Positions 35,370-37,830 of a stretch of 37,830 bases of DNA are shown in pieces (position 1 is the stretch's first letter; each line of letters starts with the position of its first letter). Both the position numbers and the translations under genes were made by a program. The stretch is from Solirubrobacterales bacterium. Lineage in GTDB: Bacteria > Actinomycetota > Thermoleophilia > Solirubrobacterales > 70-9. Location of the stretch: NCBI GenBank assembly GCA_013821475.1, contig JACDGU010000006.1:1-37830 (forward strand), given 5' to 3'. The notes under the pieces were generated by a model, which was not told where the DNA came from, did not search any database, and saw only the letters and a list, made by a program, of their open reading frames with translations.

Positions 35370-35654
35370 ATGAGAGCGGTGACGCTCCTGAGCGAATCCG
35401 AGATCGAGGCCGGACTGGCGCATGTCTCGGGCTGGGAGCTTGTAGGCAAGGCGATCGAGAAGAAGTTCGAGCGCGGCGATTTCCTCGGCGCCGTGAAGTT
35501 CGTCGACAGCTTGGTCGCGCCGGCCGAGGCGATGAACCACCACCCGGACCTCGCCGTCTCCTGGGACACGGTGACGGTGACGATCTCGAGTCACTCCGAG
35601 GGCGGCCTGACCGGCTCCGACTTCGAGCTGGCCGCGAAGATCGACGCGCTGTGA
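35370..35654 (+). CDS. 4a-hydroxytetrahydrobiopterin dehydratase (pterin-4-alpha-carbinolamine dehydratase)
   Basis: FKFVDS-like AVKFVDSLVAPAEAMNHHPDLAVSWDTVTVTISSHSEGGLTGSDFELAAKID. Confidence 0.9.
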   Translation: MRAVTLLSESEIEAGLAHVSGWELVGKAIEKKFERGDFLGAVKFVDSLVAPAEAMNHHPDLAVSWDTVTVTISSHSEGGLTGSDFELAAKIDAL

Positions 35655-36235
35655 GGCTGTCGCTCGGCGCTGGCCTTTCCCTCGTGGGGGCGGTTGCCCT
35701 CGCCGTCCTGGTCGTCGGCTGCGGCGGCGGCTCGACCACGACCGTGATCGAACGCACCGTGACCGAAGCCGCACCGCCGACCAGCTCGACCGAAGGCACG
35801 CCGCCGGAAGGCTCGACCGCCGAAGGCGAATCGACGCCGCCGGCCGAAACGACGCGGCCGGGAGGCAGCGAAGCGCCGACCCGGTTCGTCCACCTGGCCG
35901 AATTCCGCAGCCCGTCGGGCAACATCGGCTGCATGATCTTCTCCGGCGGCGTCCGCTGCGACATCGTCAAGCGCAGCTGGTCGCCGCCGCCGCGGCCGGC
36001 GAGCTGCCCCTCGCAGGTGGACTTCGGCCAGGGCCTCGAGGTCGGTGGCGGCGGCCGTGGCACCTTCGTCTGTGCCGGCGACACCGTTCGCAACCCGAGC
36101 GCCGCCAAGCTCCCCTACGGGACCGAGACCAGCGCCGCGGGAATCAACTGCGTCAGCCGTGCCAGCGGCATCACCTGCACCAACGCCGGCGGCCACGGCT
36201 TCTTCATCAGCATCCAGGGCTACCGGATCCTCTAA
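35651..36235 (+). CDS. Lipoprotein with DUF6636-like domain
   Basis: Lipobox VVGCGGG, Thr/Pro/Glu linker, FRSPSGNIGCMIFSGGVRCDIVKRSWSPPPRPASC...GINCVSRASGITCTNAGGHGFFIS. Confidence 0.75.
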   Translation: MRLSLGAGLSLVGAVALAVLVVGCGGGSTTTVIERTVTEAAPPTSSTEGTPPEGSTAEGESTPPAETTRPGGSEAPTRFVHLAEFRSPSGNIGCMIFSGGVRCDIVKRSWSPPPRPASCPSQVDFGQGLEVGGGGRGTFVCAGDTVRNPSAAKLPYGTETSAAGINCVSRASGITCTNAGGHGFFISIQGYRIL

Positions 36236-36250
36236 CCGCAGCAGCGGCTC

Positions 36251-37120
36251 TCAGGCGGCGAGGGCGTCGACCAGGGCCCGGCCGCAGCTTCGGTCCGGGT
36301 CCTTCTCCGGGTTGTAGCAACCCAGCGATACGCCGACCAGGGACGGCGCCGTGCTCAGCGGGCCGAGTACGGCGCCCAGCTCGTCCCAGTCGAGGCCGTC
36401 GGGCATCAGGTAGTCGGTCGCGGCAAAGACGGTGGGGTCGAGGACGTCGACGTCGAAGTGCAGCCAGAAGGGGCCACGCTCGCCGAGCGCGCTGGCGACC
36501 TCGGTCGCGGCGGCGCCCGGGCCCCTCGCTCGCAGATCCTCCAGTGAGCGCAGCATCGGTGCCGGGTCGAGCGCCTCCGGTTGGAGCATCCCGTACTCGA
36601 GCGTCTCCTCGCGGTCGCGGAAGCCGACCAGCGCCGCCCGGTCGGCGGCAACCGAGGCCCCGCCGGCGAGTTCGACCCAGATCTTGGGCCCGATCCCGAG
36701 CGCGACCGAGACCGGCATGTCGGCCGCCTCACCGGTCGGCGAGGTCACCCCGTCGTAGAGGTCGAGATGGCCGTCCAGGTGAACCAGGCCGATCGAGCCG
36801 AGGGCATCTCGCGCCCCGGCCAGCGCCCCCGGCAGCTCGGCGCAGCAGCCGCCGGCGAGGAAGGGGAGCTCTCCGGCCTCGATCCGCGCGGCGACGGACG
36901 AGCGGATCGTCGTCGTGGCCGTCAGGACGTCGGCGCTGCCGAGGATCCCGGTCTCGGCGTCGCGCTCCTCGCCGCGGATCCTGACTCCGAGGTCGCCGGC
37001 ATCCTCGGCGCCGAGAGCGGTAGGCAGGCCCAGCTCCCGCAGCGCCTCCGGGCTGTGCTCGGTGCCACCGCTGCGCCCGACCGAGTCGATCGGGACGCCG
37101 ATGAAGGTCGTCGCGCTCAA
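36251..37120 (-). CDS. Arginase/agmatinase-family protein
   Basis: HLDGHLDLYD and HFDVDVLDPTVFAATDY motifs; N-terminus SATTFIGVPIDSVGRSGGTEHSPEALRELGL; GGDH replaced by GGCC. Confidence 0.8.
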   Translation of the reverse strand: MSATTFIGVPIDSVGRSGGTEHSPEALRELGLPTALGAEDAGDLGVRIRGEERDAETGILGSADVLTATTTIRSSVAARIEAGELPFLAGGCCAELPGALAGARDALGSIGLVHLDGHLDLYDGVTSPTGEAADMPVSVALGIGPKIWVELAGGASVAADRAALVGFRDREETLEYGMLQPEALDPAPMLRSLEDLRARGPGAAATEVASALGERGPFWLHFDVDVLDPTVFAATDYLMPDGLDWDELGAVLGPLSTAPSLVGVSLGCYNPEKDPDRSCGRALVDALAA

Positions 37121-37165
37121 GGGCCGCGAGCATAGAGCCGCTGGCGCGACTGGCAAACTCGGCCT

Positions 37166-37516
37166 ATGGCAAAGAAGAAGAACAAGCGCAAGGCCAAGCC
37201 GAAGGCGGTGGTGATCGACTACACCGACCCCGAGGGCAACATCCTCACCCTGCGGCAGTCGCTCAGCAACGCGACGATCGCGAAGATCGGCGAGCCGCCG
37301 AGCGGCGATGCCGCCTCGCTCGAGGACGCCTGGCGACGGCGCAACGAGGCGATGTTCGAGCGCCTTGTCGTCAGCTGGGAGATCGCCGGGCTGCCGCTCG
37401 ACGACCAGAAGATGCTGCTCGGCCGCTACCGGATGGCCGACGCCGAGACGCAGAGCTGGGTGCGGCAGACGATCTCCGAGCACGTCCAGCGCCACATCCC
37501 CCGGCTCGCCGACTGA
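37166..37516 (+). CDS. Conserved-looking hypothetical protein
   Basis: MAKKKNKRKAKPKAVVIDYTDPEGNILTLRQSLSNATIAKIGEPPSGDAASLEDAWRRRNEAMFERL...; GC-rich ORF with plausible start. Confidence 0.65.
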   Translation: MAKKKNKRKAKPKAVVIDYTDPEGNILTLRQSLSNATIAKIGEPPSGDAASLEDAWRRRNEAMFERLVVSWEIAGLPLDDQKMLLGRYRMADAETQSWVRQTISEHVQRHIPRLAD

Positions 37517-37535
37517 GGTCGAGAGCCCGCGCGCC

Positions 37536-37830
37536 GTGCCCGACGAGCTCAGAATCGACGCTCACCTGGCGATCCCGCTGGCCGAGATCGAGCTGCGAGC
37601 GAGCCGCTCCTCCGGACCCGGCGGCCAGCACGCCAACGTCACCGCCTCGCGGGTCGAAGCCGTCTTCGACGTCACCGCCTCGCGCGCGCTCGACGAGGCG
37701 CAGCGGGCGCGACTGCTGGAGCGGGTCGGGCCGACCGTGACCGCGGTCGCCCAGGACGCCCGCGGCCAGTCTCGCAATCGCGAGCTGGCGCTGGCACGGC
37801 TGGCCGGGAAGATCGCGACCGGCCTGCGGG
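37536..37830 (+). CDS. arfB: Peptidyl-tRNA hydrolase ArfB / class I release-factor-like GGQ protein, truncated at window edge
   Basis: ELRASRSSGPGGQHANVTASRVEAVFDV, GGQ motif; C-terminus beyond the window. Confidence 0.85.
   Translation, partial: MPDELRIDAHLAIPLAEIELRASRSSGPGGQHANVTASRVEAVFDVTASRALDEAQRARLLERVGPTVTAVAQDARGQSRNRELALARLAGKIATGLR

Noticed and set aside
1-37830. CRISPR array, rRNA operon, intact transposase or prophage structural genes
   Set aside because: No regularly spaced repeats, rRNA signatures, DDE/serine recombinase motifs or phage structural genes were recognised in the window

Overview
GC-rich, actinobacterial-type chromosome segment. Gene content resembles Thermoleophilia/Solirubrobacterales, but that placement is inference only. 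Most of the window is ordinary chromosomal coding sequence: tadA, tRNA-Ser(GGA), an arsR-GAPDH-arsJ arsenate-efflux operon, an MMPL transporter, a phospholipase D protein, three TetR regulators, a dCTP deaminase, a radical SAM protein, an ATP-dependent DNA ligase, a five-gene oligopeptide ABC operon, an MFS transporter, an HD-GYP protein, a Zn-ADH, a GST, GntR plus two MlaE/YrbE permeases, a pterin dehydratase, an arginase-family protein and arfB. The most interesting parts are the following. (i) A tRNA-Ser(CGA) hot spot at 14.0-15.4 kb: a diverged copy of the arsJ 3' end lies just upstream of the intact tRNA, and a matching tRNA 5' half sits behind the full-length arsJ about 10.6 kb away. A ~1.1 kb integrative-element remnant is bounded by a duplicated tRNA 3' end. 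It carries arm-type ATTCCCC repeats, a tyrosine-recombinase C-terminal scrap, and an overlapping (ATGA) two-gene cassette of unknown function. (ii) A GntR-YrbE-YrbE segment bracketed by imperfect direct repeats of the pterin dehydratase 5' end. (iii) A LexA/SOS-like box abutting a radical SAM gene. (iv) An ECF sigma factor fused to a zinc-finger, a TM helix and a long low-complexity tail. (v) A channel-like protein with no recognisable K+ selectivity filter next to a PLD gene. (vi) Several palindromic intergenic elements. No CRISPR array, rRNA or intact transposase was seen. All family assignments are from motif recognition by eye, without database searches.
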